Below, one piece after another: positions 18,535-26,122 of a DNA stretch of 64,000 nucleotides. The notes beneath the pieces are model-generated. The model was not told the DNA's origin. It searched no databases and saw nothing but the letters and a program-made list of their open reading frames with translations. The stretch lies in the NCBI RefSeq assembly GCF_001403615.1, contig NZ_LN879457.1, forward strand, positions 1,054,001-1,118,000. Reading direction: 5' to 3'. Within the stretch, counting starts at the first letter, position 1. Every line of letters begins with the position of its first letter. Source of the stretch: Desnuesiella massiliensis. GTDB lineage: Bacteria; Bacillota; Clostridia; Clostridiales; Clostridiaceae. The position numbers were made by a program, and so were the translations under genes.

Positions 18535-19173
18535 ATGAAAACTTCAAAGTTAAATCTAAACAAACAAATTAAATTAGCTCTATTAGCTGCTATGGCATTT
18601 TTGCTTATGTTATTTGAGATTCAAGTGCCTATTTTTCCATCTTTTTTAAAGATAGATTTAAGTGACTTGCCAGCTCTGATTGGAGCCTTTGCCTTTGGAC
18701 CTGTTGAAGGCATAATAATAGAATTTTTCAAGAATTTATTATTTGTAGTATTCAAAGGAACTCAAACTGCACTAGTAGGAGAAATAGCCAACTTTTTTAT
18801 AGGCGGACTCTTAGTTTCTACATCAGCATTAATATATAATATAAATAAAACTAGAAAAAATGCTATAATAGGATTGATTTCTGGTACTATAGTAATGTCC
18901 TTAGTGGCAGGACTTTTAAACTACTTTGTGCTAGTGCCAGTATATGCTAAGGCTTTTGGGGCGCCAGTAAGTGCTATAGTAGGTATGGGAAGTAAAATAA
19001 ATAGCAATATAAAGGATTTATCAAGCCTTGTAATATTATCTATAGTTCCTTTTAATATTTTAAAAGGGTTTGTAGTTTCTATAGTTACTCTTGGAATATA
19101 TAAAAGTGTTTCTCCTATTATTCATAAGGAGGCATTTATGTCAAAACAAAGCTTTGCTAAAAAACATATGTAA
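18535..19173 (+). CDS. ribU: Riboflavin ECF transporter S component
   Basis: Integral membrane substrate-binding (S) subunit for riboflavin that pairs with a shared EcfT/EcfA1/EcfA2 energising module. The 212 residues form about six hydrophobic segments. The N-terminal region (KQIKLALLAAMAFLLML, then DLSDLPALIGAFAFGPVEGI) is typical of RibU, and the FMN riboswitch in front supports the substrate. AAGGAGGG precedes the start. The ECF module is not in this window. A hairpin terminator follows immediately. Confidence 0.94.
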   Translation: MKTSKLNLNKQIKLALLAAMAFLLMLFEIQVPIFPSFLKIDLSDLPALIGAFAFGPVEGIIIEFFKNLLFVVFKGTQTALVGEIANFFIGGLLVSTSALIYNINKTRKNAIIGLISGTIVMSLVAGLLNYFVLVPVYAKAFGAPVSAIVGMGSKINSNIKDLSSLVILSIVPFNILKGFVVSIVTLGIYKSVSPIIHKEAFMSKQSFAKKHM

Positions 19174-19180
19174 TTAGCAA

Positions 19181-19222
19181 AAGGAGCTTATAACTCAGCA
19201 ATAAGTTATAAGCTCTTTATAA
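19181..19222. terminator. Bidirectional terminator between ribU and rimI
   Basis: GAGCTTATAACT (19184-19195) pairs with AGTTATAAGCTC (19204-19215), with A-rich and T-rich flanks between convergent genes. Confidence 0.82.
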
Positions 19223-19234
19223 TTTAATGGACTA

Positions 19235-19681
19235 TTATAAATCTGTTTTGCACATCAAAAGGGCGTCTTCTCCATTATCTTCATAATATTTTTTTCGTAT
19301 TCCTTGTTTCTTAAAGCTGAATTTACTGTAAAGATTTTGAGCTACTAAGTTCGACACTCTCACTTCTAAGCTCATAGAAAAAGCCTTTTCTCTTTTACAT
19401 ATGTCTATCATAGAGTTTAATATAGCATTTCCAATCCCCAAGCCTCTATACTCAGGATGAACTGCAATATTAGTTATATGTGCTTCATCTATTATAAGCC
19501 ACATACCGCCATAGCCTACTACATTTCCATCTATTGAAGCTACTATATATCTAGCAAAGTTATTCTCTAATTCTTTTTCAAAGGAAGTCATACTCCAAGG
19601 AATAGGGAAGCTTAAAGCACTTATTGCCAAAACTGCTTGTAGGTGATGCTTTTCCATAGTAAGCAAAACTAAATCATTCAT
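19235..19681 (-). CDS. rimI: Ribosomal-protein alanine N-acetyltransferase (GNAT)
   Basis: 148-residue GNAT enzyme with the RimI pattern: FPIPWSMTSFEKEL near the N-terminus, the acetyl-CoA-binding VHPEYRGLGIGNAIL, and LEVRVSNLVAQNLYSKFSFKKQGIRKKYY. RimI acetylates the N-terminal alanine of ribosomal protein S18 in E. coli. It overlaps tsaB by eight bases and is the last gene of the tsaE-tsaB-rimI operon, the usual arrangement in Firmicutes. Confidence 0.92.
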   Translation of the reverse strand: MNDLVLLTMEKHHLQAVLAISALSFPIPWSMTSFEKELENNFARYIVASIDGNVVGYGGMWLIIDEAHITNIAVHPEYRGLGIGNAILNSMIDICKREKAFSMSLEVRVSNLVAQNLYSKFSFKKQGIRKKYYEDNGEDALLMCKTDL

Positions 19682-20387
19682 TATCTATAATCCCCATCTT
19701 TTTATTATATTCTCTCTCAGCTTGAGGTTTTCTCAAATATATAGGAGCAGAGGTATTTAGATTATCTATTTTACCTTCTTTTATCATTTTAGAGCCAAGA
19801 TCTCCAAGAGAAGCAGCTCTTATAAAGTTTAAGTGAGGCGGTGCAAAATGAGAGCTTTTAAGAGCATTAGCTATAAATTCTCTATGTTTTTCTGTTCCAT
19901 CTCCTATAAAATATAGGTTACAATTATATTCAGAAAGCCTAGCGCATAATTCATCTAAAGAAATTGTAATGAAATCCGTTAAAGGTGCTATATTATCTCC
20001 AGAACTTTTATATATTCTAGTGTAAACATTACCTCTTAAGGCATCCATAATTGGACAAATTACTCCCTCAACTCCATAGAGATTATTTGCTAAGGCATCT
20101 AAAGAAGACACTGATACAAAAGGCTTATCACTGCCAAGGCTTAACCCCTTAATAGTAGCCATACCAATCCTTAAGCCAGTAAAAGACCCTGGGCCTTTAG
20201 AAACCACAAAGCCATCAATTTGAGATATATCTAAATCTAAGGAATTTAACAAGGAATCTATCATATCCATTATAAGTACTGAATGCTGTTTTTTATAATT
20301 AAAATTAATTTCACCTAAAACTCTACTGTCTTCTAACACTGCCACTGTAGCAGTTTCAGAGGCAGAATCTAAACTAAGAACTCTCAT
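19674..20387 (-). CDS. tsaB: tRNA threonylcarbamoyladenosine biosynthesis protein TsaB
   Basis: Non-catalytic ASKHA-fold partner of TsaD in making t6A37 on ANN-reading tRNAs. The 237-residue product begins MRVLSLDSASETATVAVLED and carries VSKGPGSFTGLRIGMATIKGL, typical of TsaB. Its ATG overlaps the tsaE stop by four bases, indicating coupled translation. Its C-terminal end overlaps rimI. Confidence 0.94.
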   Translation of the reverse strand: MRVLSLDSASETATVAVLEDSRVLGEINFNYKKQHSVLIMDMIDSLLNSLDLDISQIDGFVVSKGPGSFTGLRIGMATIKGLSLGSDKPFVSVSSLDALANNLYGVEGVICPIMDALRGNVYTRIYKSSGDNIAPLTDFITISLDELCARLSEYNCNLYFIGDGTEKHREFIANALKSSHFAPPHLNFIRAASLGDLGSKMIKEGKIDNLNTSAPIYLRKPQAEREYNKKMGIIDNE

Positions 20388-20845
20388 ATTGCAATCTCCT
20401 TTATATAGTCATATCTTTGGCCATATCCATTAATGGTTATGGCTCTATAGGATTCACCCATATCATTTAGCTTTTCTATATTAATGCTAATATGTTCTTC
20501 AGGTATAAGCTCTTCTATATAATTAGACCATTCAATGATGCTTACTCCATCACTGAAGATATATTCGTCAAAGCCTATAGCATATATTTCGTCCGGGTCA
20601 TTCACTCTATATACATCAAAATGATATAATTTTAATCTTCCGCTGTGATATTCATTAACTATAGTAAAAGTAGGACTGGTAATATGGTCTTTAACGCCAA
20701 TTCCCTGAGCAATTCCTTTAGTCATATGTGTTTTGCCTGTACCTAAGTCTCCCGTCAAGCAGATTATATCACCGGCATTACAAAGACTTCCAAGCTTAAT
20801 GCCTATAGCCATGGTTTCTTCTACGCTTTTAACTATATATTTCAT
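20384..20845 (-). CDS. tsaE: tRNA threonylcarbamoyladenosine ATPase TsaE
   Basis: P-loop ATPase of the t6A complex (with TsaB and TsaD). The 153-residue protein shows LTGDLGTGKTHMTKGIAQGIG (Walker A), ITSPTFTIVNEY and LYHFDVYRV. First gene of the operon. The start is odd: no ribosome binding site lies directly before the ATG at 20845. A perfect GGAGGTGA sits about 40 bases upstream, separated by a small hairpin, and no in-frame alternative start exists between them. Confidence 0.93.
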   Translation of the reverse strand: MKYIVKSVEETMAIGIKLGSLCNAGDIICLTGDLGTGKTHMTKGIAQGIGVKDHITSPTFTIVNEYHSGRLKLYHFDVYRVNDPDEIYAIGFDEYIFSDGVSIIEWSNYIEELIPEEHISINIEKLNDMGESYRAITINGYGQRYDYIKEIAI

Positions 20846-20852
20846 ATATATA

Positions 20853-20890
20853 CTGGCTTCAGAGGGCCAAAGCCAATAATTTCACCTCCA
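20853..20890 (-). promoter_or_regulatory. Displaced ribosome binding site and hairpin before tsaE
   Basis: On the minus strand, GGAGGTGA (about 20881-20890) is followed by TGGCTT...AAGCCA (20853-20875) and then by the tsaE ATG. Folding the hairpin would bring the ribosome binding site nearer the start. An eight-codon frame starting with the GTG inside the site (MKLLALAL, then stop) ends before tsaE. Confidence 0.4.
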
Positions 20891-21024
20891 AACAATATCC
20901 TTTAAGTCTAATAAATATTCTATCCTAAAATTCATAAAAAGAAAAGGCAACCTTAGGCTATAAAGAAAAATAACTGAAATTAACTAGTTGCTTTTCTTTT
21001 TATGCCTCAATAGGAAGCCTGCAA

Positions 21025-22269
21025 TTATGAATATATTTCTTTGTCACAAAGAGTCATTTTAAGATTATTAACAGCTTTTTTACAGAGTAATCCTTCATCA
21101 CTCATGTCATCTAGTATTTTATATGCCTCCTTTGATTTTAAACCATCCCTATATGGCCTATGCTCTGTCAGAGCTTGATAGATATCGCAAACGCAGAGTA
21201 TTCTTGATTCTTCAGATATTTGATTTTTATCAAGCAATTGTGGATAACCAGCTCCATTAAGCTTCTCGTGATGATTAGAAGCCCATTCGCTTATATCAGG
21301 AATATTCTCTATGTTATCCAATATGATTTTTGTATAGTAAGCATGTGATTTTATAATAGAAAACTCCTCTGTGGTTAGAGCTCCTTGCTTATCTAAAATA
21401 CTATTAGGGATTGCAAGCTTTCCAATATCGTGAAGTAGACCAGAGATCTTCATTTTTAAACATTTTTCTTCATCATATCCTAAAAATTTAGATACCTTAA
21501 AAGATAGCTCTGCAATATCTCTAGAGTGTCTTGCAGTGAATTTACTAGTATTATCTACTATATCCGAGAATATATAAGCGATATCCTTAAACTCTTCTAA
21601 GGATATATTTTTATCTAATTTAGGTGTATTTGAAGTGGCTATATAATTTATTGAAGTTATATTTTCTAAGTTAAACCAAAAAATATCTTTAGAAGCTACC
21701 TTCAGAAAAGCATTTACTAATGGCTTTGAAAAGATAATTTCGGATTTACTTTTTACCCAGTGAATTATTTTATTTTTTTGCTTATAAGAAGGTAAATTTT
21801 CGTCAAATTTAAGATCAATTAAATCTGATATCCTTATGATTTGACTTTCAACAGGAATAAAATTCTGTTTCCTATTCATAGGACCGGTACCATTCCAATT
21901 TTCATGATGGTATAGTATTATTTCGCTTATATTTCTATCATAAGGAAAAGTAGTCATTATAGAAGAGCCTATAGTGCAATGTTCCTTTATAAAGGAATCA
22001 TGAACATGACTTTTAATCAAGCTATTGGCAGCTCCAATATCGTGCAGCATAGTGGATACATATATTGTATTTGTAACTTCATCGCTTAGCTTAAGCTCCT
22101 TAGAGATTTCTAGGGCTATGTAGGTGGAACGTTTTGCGTGATGAAGAAATTTTTCTTGATGGTAGTTTACATTGGATACATCCTCTATTATAGAAATCTC
22201 TGAAGAGGTTTGAGATAAATTCATAGCTATTGAAAGGGCAGAAATTACACTGTTTAAACCTATACTCAT
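21025..22269 (-). CDS. Tandem HD-domain phosphohydrolase (HD-GYP type)
   Basis: 414-residue cytoplasmic protein with two HD modules. The first (about 35-140) has LHDIGAAN and a diverged HHENWNGTGP. The second (about 250-390) has ARHSRDIAELS, GLLHDIGKLAIPNSIL and the canonical HHEKLNGAGYP, matching HD-GYP enzymes that degrade cyclic di-GMP or related signals. No sensory or GGDEF domain is attached. GTGAGGT precedes the ATG. Single gene. The substrate is inferred from the motif only, and the degenerate first module may be regulatory. Confidence 0.85.
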   Translation of the reverse strand: MSIGLNSVISALSIAMNLSQTSSEISIIEDVSNVNYHQEKFLHHAKRSTYIALEISKELKLSDEVTNTIYVSTMLHDIGAANSLIKSHVHDSFIKEHCTIGSSIMTTFPYDRNISEIILYHHENWNGTGPMNRKQNFIPVESQIIRISDLIDLKFDENLPSYKQKNKIIHWVKSKSEIIFSKPLVNAFLKVASKDIFWFNLENITSINYIATSNTPKLDKNISLEEFKDIAYIFSDIVDNTSKFTARHSRDIAELSFKVSKFLGYDEEKCLKMKISGLLHDIGKLAIPNSILDKQGALTTEEFSIIKSHAYYTKIILDNIENIPDISEWASNHHEKLNGAGYPQLLDKNQISEESRILCVCDIYQALTEHRPYRDGLKSKEAYKILDDMSDEGLLCKKAVNNLKMTLCDKEIYS

Positions 22270-22529
22270 GTATATACCTCACATTAAAAAATTTGAGATT
22301 TATTTTACCATAGCGCTAGAATAAATGCCATATGGAATCTAATATTTAATGTTTTTTTAAGGAATTTAAAATATTAATTTTGTAAATAATATAGATGTAA
22401 TATATACTTTACTACATTTTGTACGTATAATATAGGTAGTTAAAACAATTTTATATGTTTTTTATAAAATGCACTATAATAATAACAAAGTGTTAAACTT
22501 GTATAAGATAAAAATTTGAGGTGAATATT

Positions 22530-23453
22530 TTGAAAAAGAGGATAATGTATATAATTTTGATTATAAATATAATTATGCTTATTACTCTTGGTATAGATTA
22601 TAGATTTAAGGTGATCACCACCACTGCCACAGATGATGAGGTAAAAGAAAGAGATGTGTATTTAAATATAATGGCTACTAATAAAATGCTTTACAACATG
22701 GTGAAAAGTATAACTGCAGACAAGCATAAGGTTGAATATATGTTTAGCCAAGAACAAGAACAATGGAATTTTGAGTATACTGAAGACAGCATAAATAATT
22801 TGAGTAAAAAAGATTTGTTCATATATTCTGGAGCTAATTATGAGCCTTGGGCTCCAGATTTTATTGAGAATATTAAAAAAGATAAGGTGGGCATTATAAA
22901 CGCCTCAAGAGGTACGAAGATTTTATATTTATCTAAGCCTAAAAAGTATAATGAAAAGGATATAAAGGAAAATTCTTATTATTGGCTTAGCCCTGATGAA
23001 TTTAAAGTATCTTTATCTAATATAAAAAATTCAATACAAGAACGAGACCCTAAAAACAGAGATTACTATGAGCAAAACTATGTAAATAGAGTAAAAGAAT
23101 TAGATAGTTTAACTAGTAAATTTAAAGAGACATTAAAAAAAATTGAAGATTATAACTATATATATATTGGAGAAGACTTTGAATATCTCATAAAGTACTC
23201 AAGCTTAAAATGTACTAAAATAAACAATAATGGTGATATTAACACTGAAAAGGAAAAGCTAATAAAGAAACTAGAAGAAAATAAAAATACTGCGATTATC
23301 TATGGAGAGGAATATGAATTACAAGCTTTTAGAGAGATTATTAACAAACACAACATTAAGCTTATAAAGTTATATAAAGAATGCGATGGTGGGTATGTTG
23401 AACTCTTTAATAAGAATTTAGAAGCTTTTAATAAATTTGCCTCGGAAAAATAA
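22530..23453 (+). CDS. ZnuA-like cluster A-I binding protein lacking metal histidines
   Basis: 307-residue protein with one N-terminal membrane anchor (IMYIILIINIIMLITLGI) and no lipobox. The body follows the zinc/manganese ABC binding-protein pattern: IYSGANYEPWAPDFIENIKK, a central YYWLSPDEFKVSLSNIKNSI, and the C-terminal GGYVELFNKNLEAF. Positions that are usually metal-binding His are replaced: the HxYEPT site reads NFEYT, HVWLSP reads YYWLSP, and the third site reads GEDFEYL. No permease or ATPase gene is adjacent. I choose the TTG at 22530, six bases after GAGGTG, since the upstream GTG lies in the ribosome binding site. Transport of metal is doubtful. Confidence 0.7.
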   Translation: MKKRIMYIILIINIIMLITLGIDYRFKVITTTATDDEVKERDVYLNIMATNKMLYNMVKSITADKHKVEYMFSQEQEQWNFEYTEDSINNLSKKDLFIYSGANYEPWAPDFIENIKKDKVGIINASRGTKILYLSKPKKYNEKDIKENSYYWLSPDEFKVSLSNIKNSIQERDPKNRDYYEQNYVNRVKELDSLTSKFKETLKKIEDYNYIYIGEDFEYLIKYSSLKCTKINNNGDINTEKEKLIKKLEENKNTAIIYGEEYELQAFREIINKHNIKLIKLYKECDGGYVELFNKNLEAFNKFASEK

Positions 23454-23603
23454 TTGAAAAATATGATGATACAAAATTTTATAAATTGTTTGAATTTATA
23501 CAGGTGTTTCGGTTATAATATATGTAATATTAATGGTAATATAAGCCTATAATAATTATTTAGTACTTGCAGTTAATATTATATTAAGGGGGATGTGAAT
23601 GAA

Positions 23604-24224
23604 ATGCTTGTAAAAAATGTTATGTTGCCTAAAGATAAGTTAGTTACTATAACTCCTAAGGCTAGTGTGGGGAAGGCCCTAGAGATTATGGATCAGCATG
23701 GTTTTTTATCTATTCCAGTAGCTGAGGATGAAAAGTTTTATGGAACTATATCAAAGGATAGAGTATACGAATATTATTATGAGAAATGTGCTGATAAACA
23801 ATGCTTTTTAAGTGATTTCTCAGTAGAATCTGTAATGCGAACCGACATTCCAACTATCTCTCCAGAAGAGCAATTAGAGAAGGCTGTACACTTCTTAGAA
23901 ATAATGAATATAGCTTTTGTAGCTGTAGTAGATGATATGGGGAATTTTACGGGTATATTAACCCATCATGCTGTGTTTGAGCAATTTACTCAAGTATTTG
24001 GTTTAAATAAAGGAGACAGATTGGCTGTAATTGCTTATGATGTACCAGGACAAATTTCTAAATTGTCAAGAATATTAGCAGAAAATAATGCTGATATTAT
24101 AAGCTTTGTAGTTGTAGATCCAAAAAGCGTTATTGATGTAAAAGAAATTGTAATAAGAATGAGAAGCGATAACCGCAGTCTAATAGAAGAAAAAGTTAAA
24201 GAAGCAGGATTTAAGATATTATAA
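23604..24224 (+). CDS. CBS-pair and ACT-domain protein (AcuB-like)
   Basis: About 206 residues. Two CBS motifs come first (MLPKDKLVTITPKASVGKALEIMD and VMRTDIPTISPEEQLEKAVHFLE), followed by an ACT domain (RLAVIAYDVPGQISKLSRILAENNADIISFVV). CBS pairs sense adenine nucleotides and ACT domains bind small ligands, so a regulatory protein is likely. B. subtilis AcuB has this architecture, but a specific role cannot be inferred here. Start: ATG 23604 has AAGGGGG 12 bases upstream; the in-frame GTG at 23595 is too close to that site. Confidence 0.82.
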   Translation: MLVKNVMLPKDKLVTITPKASVGKALEIMDQHGFLSIPVAEDEKFYGTISKDRVYEYYYEKCADKQCFLSDFSVESVMRTDIPTISPEEQLEKAVHFLEIMNIAFVAVVDDMGNFTGILTHHAVFEQFTQVFGLNKGDRLAVIAYDVPGQISKLSRILAENNADIISFVVVDPKSVIDVKEIVIRMRSDNRSLIEEKVKEAGFKIL

Positions 24225-24228
24225 TAAG

Positions 24229-24272
24229 AGAGCTTGTAGCCTAAAAAACATAGGATACAAGCTCTTTAATGT
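24229..24272 (+). terminator. Terminator after the CBS/ACT gene
   Basis: AGAGCTTGTA (24229-24238) pairs with TACAAGCTCT (24256-24265), followed by TTAAT. Confidence 0.75.
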
Positions 24273-24351
24273 GGTTGGATAATTTTATAAAAAAATTTTG
24301 AAAAGCTATTGATTTTTTTAAAATAATGCTATATAATAAATATTGTTGCGA

Positions 24352-24427
24352 AGGGGTATAGCTCAATTGGTAGAGTAGCGGTCTCCAAAACCGTTGGTTA
24401 CGGGTTCAAGTCCTGTTGCCCCTGCCA
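24352..24427 (+). tRNA. tRNA-Trp (anticodon CCA), integration target
   Basis: Acceptor AGGGGTA pairs with TGCCCCT, the anticodon loop is CTCCAAA between GCGGT and ACCGT, and CCA is encoded at 24425-24427. The 3' half from the anticodon loop onward is repeated imperfectly at 44128-44174, and an integrase gene follows, so this is the attachment site of the neighbouring element. The gene remains intact. Confidence 0.97.
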
Positions 24428-24429
24428 GA
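24383..24429 (+). repeat. attL: left attachment repeat inside tRNA-Trp
   Basis: 47-bp segment covering the anticodon loop to just past the CCA. It matches 44128-44174 at all but two positions (A24400 versus T44145, T24416 versus A44161). It marks the left edge of the integrated element. Confidence 0.85.
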
Positions 24430-24431
24430 AG

Positions 24432-24470
24432 AAAACCAGTAGAATCAATAGTTCTACTGGTTTTTATTTT
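24432..24470 (+). terminator. Terminator after tRNA-Trp
   Basis: AAAACCAGTAGAA pairs with TTCTACTGGTTTT around TCAATAG, followed by a T-rich tail. It lies inside the element, so it was brought by the integration. Confidence 0.85.
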
Positions 24471-24564
24471 TCTATAATTACTAGGTTTTAAATAAGAATA
24501 TAGTTTTGGTCACAATTTGGTCACAGTCACCAAAAAATCAGCAAAAACAAAGAAAAAGAATCAT

Positions 24565-25743
24565 CTAAATTGATTCTTTTTCTTCTATAAATTCGATTAT
24601 TTTTTTATTAACAGATAGCAAAGCAGCTCTTTCGATATCTGTTGATACATGTGTATAAGTATCAAGTGTAATTGATATCGAGCTATGACCTAATCTCTCA
24701 CTTACTATCTTAGGATGAATATTTTCCTTTAATAATAAGGTAGCATGAGAATGTCTCAAATCGTGAAATCTAATCTTCTTAAAATTATGCTTCTTTATAG
24801 CTTTTGCAAATCTCTTACTTATATAATGGGGATCAATCGGATTACCTATTGAATTAGTACAAACATAGCCACTATCTATATATGATTCACCAAGCAATAT
24901 CTTATTAAGACGTTGCTTTTGTCTTTGATTCTTTAAATGTTTAATTGTATTATCAAATAATATAATTGTTCTAATAGAACTCTTAGTTTTGGTCTTCTTA
25001 TCGCTTAAACTCTTCTTTGAGTCGTCATAGCTATAATTACGTTTTACTGTAAGTAATCCTTTCTCAATATTTATATCGTCCCATTTAAGTCCTGTAATTT
25101 CTGATTGTCTTAAACCAGTTTCAAAAGCAATAAGCACTGGTAGATATAGAAGTTCATCTTTTATCTTCTCTAGAAATAAGTAACAAGTTAAATTATCCCA
25201 GACTTCTGTTTGAGTCTTTTCTACACGTCCATATTTTATATTTGAAATAATTGTTCTATCTATAGTTCCATCCCGAACAGCATCAGTAAGAGCTTTATGA
25301 AGCATCCTATGTATTTTTAATATTGTTGATCTACTAAGTCCTTTTCGAAAATTTGAATACTCCTGAGGATTCTCAAGATCCTGATAGAATTCTTTTATTT
25401 GTAATCCAGTTAGTTTTCCAATAGGAACTTGTCCGAGATGATTGCTTATATGCACACAAAACTCTCTGTAGCGCTTTTGTGTAGAGGGAGAAAGTGAAGA
25501 CTCTTCATTTTTAAGCCACTTTTCCAGATAATTTTTTAATAAAATTTTATCTCCTGAAAAATTATGACCATTAGTTACTTTCATAATTGTATCCGCAATA
25601 AATAATTGAGCCTCTTTTTTTGTTTTAAACCCTCTTTTCCTTAGTTGGTTTCTTGAACCATCTGCTTTCCTTGGTAAATCAATTGCTATATCATATACTA
25701 CTTTACCATTTTTTAATTTTCTACTTGTGACTGAACCTTCCAT
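24565..25743 (-). CDS. int: Tyrosine-type site-specific integrase
   Basis: 392-residue phage/ICE-type recombinase that would catalyse integration and excision at tRNA-Trp. An N-terminal arm-binding region with PRKADGSRNQLRKRGFKTKKEA precedes the SAM-like core-binding domain (YLEKWLKNEESSLSPSTQKRY). The catalytic domain holds Arg in ETGLRQSEITGLKWDDI, HDLRHSHATLLL, LGHSSISITLDTYTHVS, and the nucleophilic Tyr in that last motif. AAGGAGG precedes the ATG. Its 3' end faces the left att repeat. It appears intact. Confidence 0.96.
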   Translation of the reverse strand: MEGSVTSRKLKNGKVVYDIAIDLPRKADGSRNQLRKRGFKTKKEAQLFIADTIMKVTNGHNFSGDKILLKNYLEKWLKNEESSLSPSTQKRYREFCVHISNHLGQVPIGKLTGLQIKEFYQDLENPQEYSNFRKGLSRSTILKIHRMLHKALTDAVRDGTIDRTIISNIKYGRVEKTQTEVWDNLTCYLFLEKIKDELLYLPVLIAFETGLRQSEITGLKWDDINIEKGLLTVKRNYSYDDSKKSLSDKKTKTKSSIRTIILFDNTIKHLKNQRQKQRLNKILLGESYIDSGYVCTNSIGNPIDPHYISKRFAKAIKKHNFKKIRFHDLRHSHATLLLKENIHPKIVSERLGHSSISITLDTYTHVSTDIERAALLSVNKKIIEFIEEKESI

Positions 25744-25784
25744 TTTAAGTCCTCCTTAATATAGTATTTAGTGATGTTACAACT

Positions 25785-25825
25785 AAAATATTTAGCATGC
25801 TAATTTACAGCATGCTAAATATTTT
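25785..25825. repeat. 17-bp perfect inverted repeat between int and the HTH gene
   Basis: AAAATATTTAGCATGCT (25785-25801) and its exact complement (25809-25825) around a seven-base loop. It lies downstream of the HTH gene and upstream of int, so it may be a terminator that uncouples them, or a protein-binding site for recombination. Confidence 0.6.
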
Positions 25826-25833
25826 AACTGGTT

Positions 25834-26037
25834 TTAGTTATCAGATTGTATACTAATCAAATATTCAATTGGTTTATCTAATATAAAGCTTTCTATAGAT
25901 AAAGATGGTATTAATATCTTTTTGCCAATTTTAGTTATGGGTTTGATTCTAGCTTGTCTCACAAGTTCGTATATTGATGCAGTTGAACATTTCAAAATAG
26001 TAGATGCTTCTTTTACAGTGTACAATTTTAAATTCAC
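25834..26037 (-). CDS. Helix-turn-helix excisionase-family protein
   Basis: 67-residue protein with a MerR/excisionase-type winged HTH: LYTVKEASTILKCSTASIYELVRQARIKPITKIGKKILIP. Such proteins bind att-site arms and favour excision, or act as AlpA-like regulators. I start at the GTG at 26037, preceded by GGAGGTAAT, rather than at the upstream ATG, which has no ribosome binding site. It sits immediately upstream of int on the same strand. Confidence 0.8.
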   Translation of the reverse strand: MNLKLYTVKEASTILKCSTASIYELVRQARIKPITKIGKKILIPSLSIESFILDKPIEYLISIQSDN

Positions 26038-26122
26038 TTTAATTACCTCCAAACTTTTCACTTAAATATATTAAATTTTAATTCTAAAACTCCATATATA
26101 CCTCTATAATATATAATTGTTT

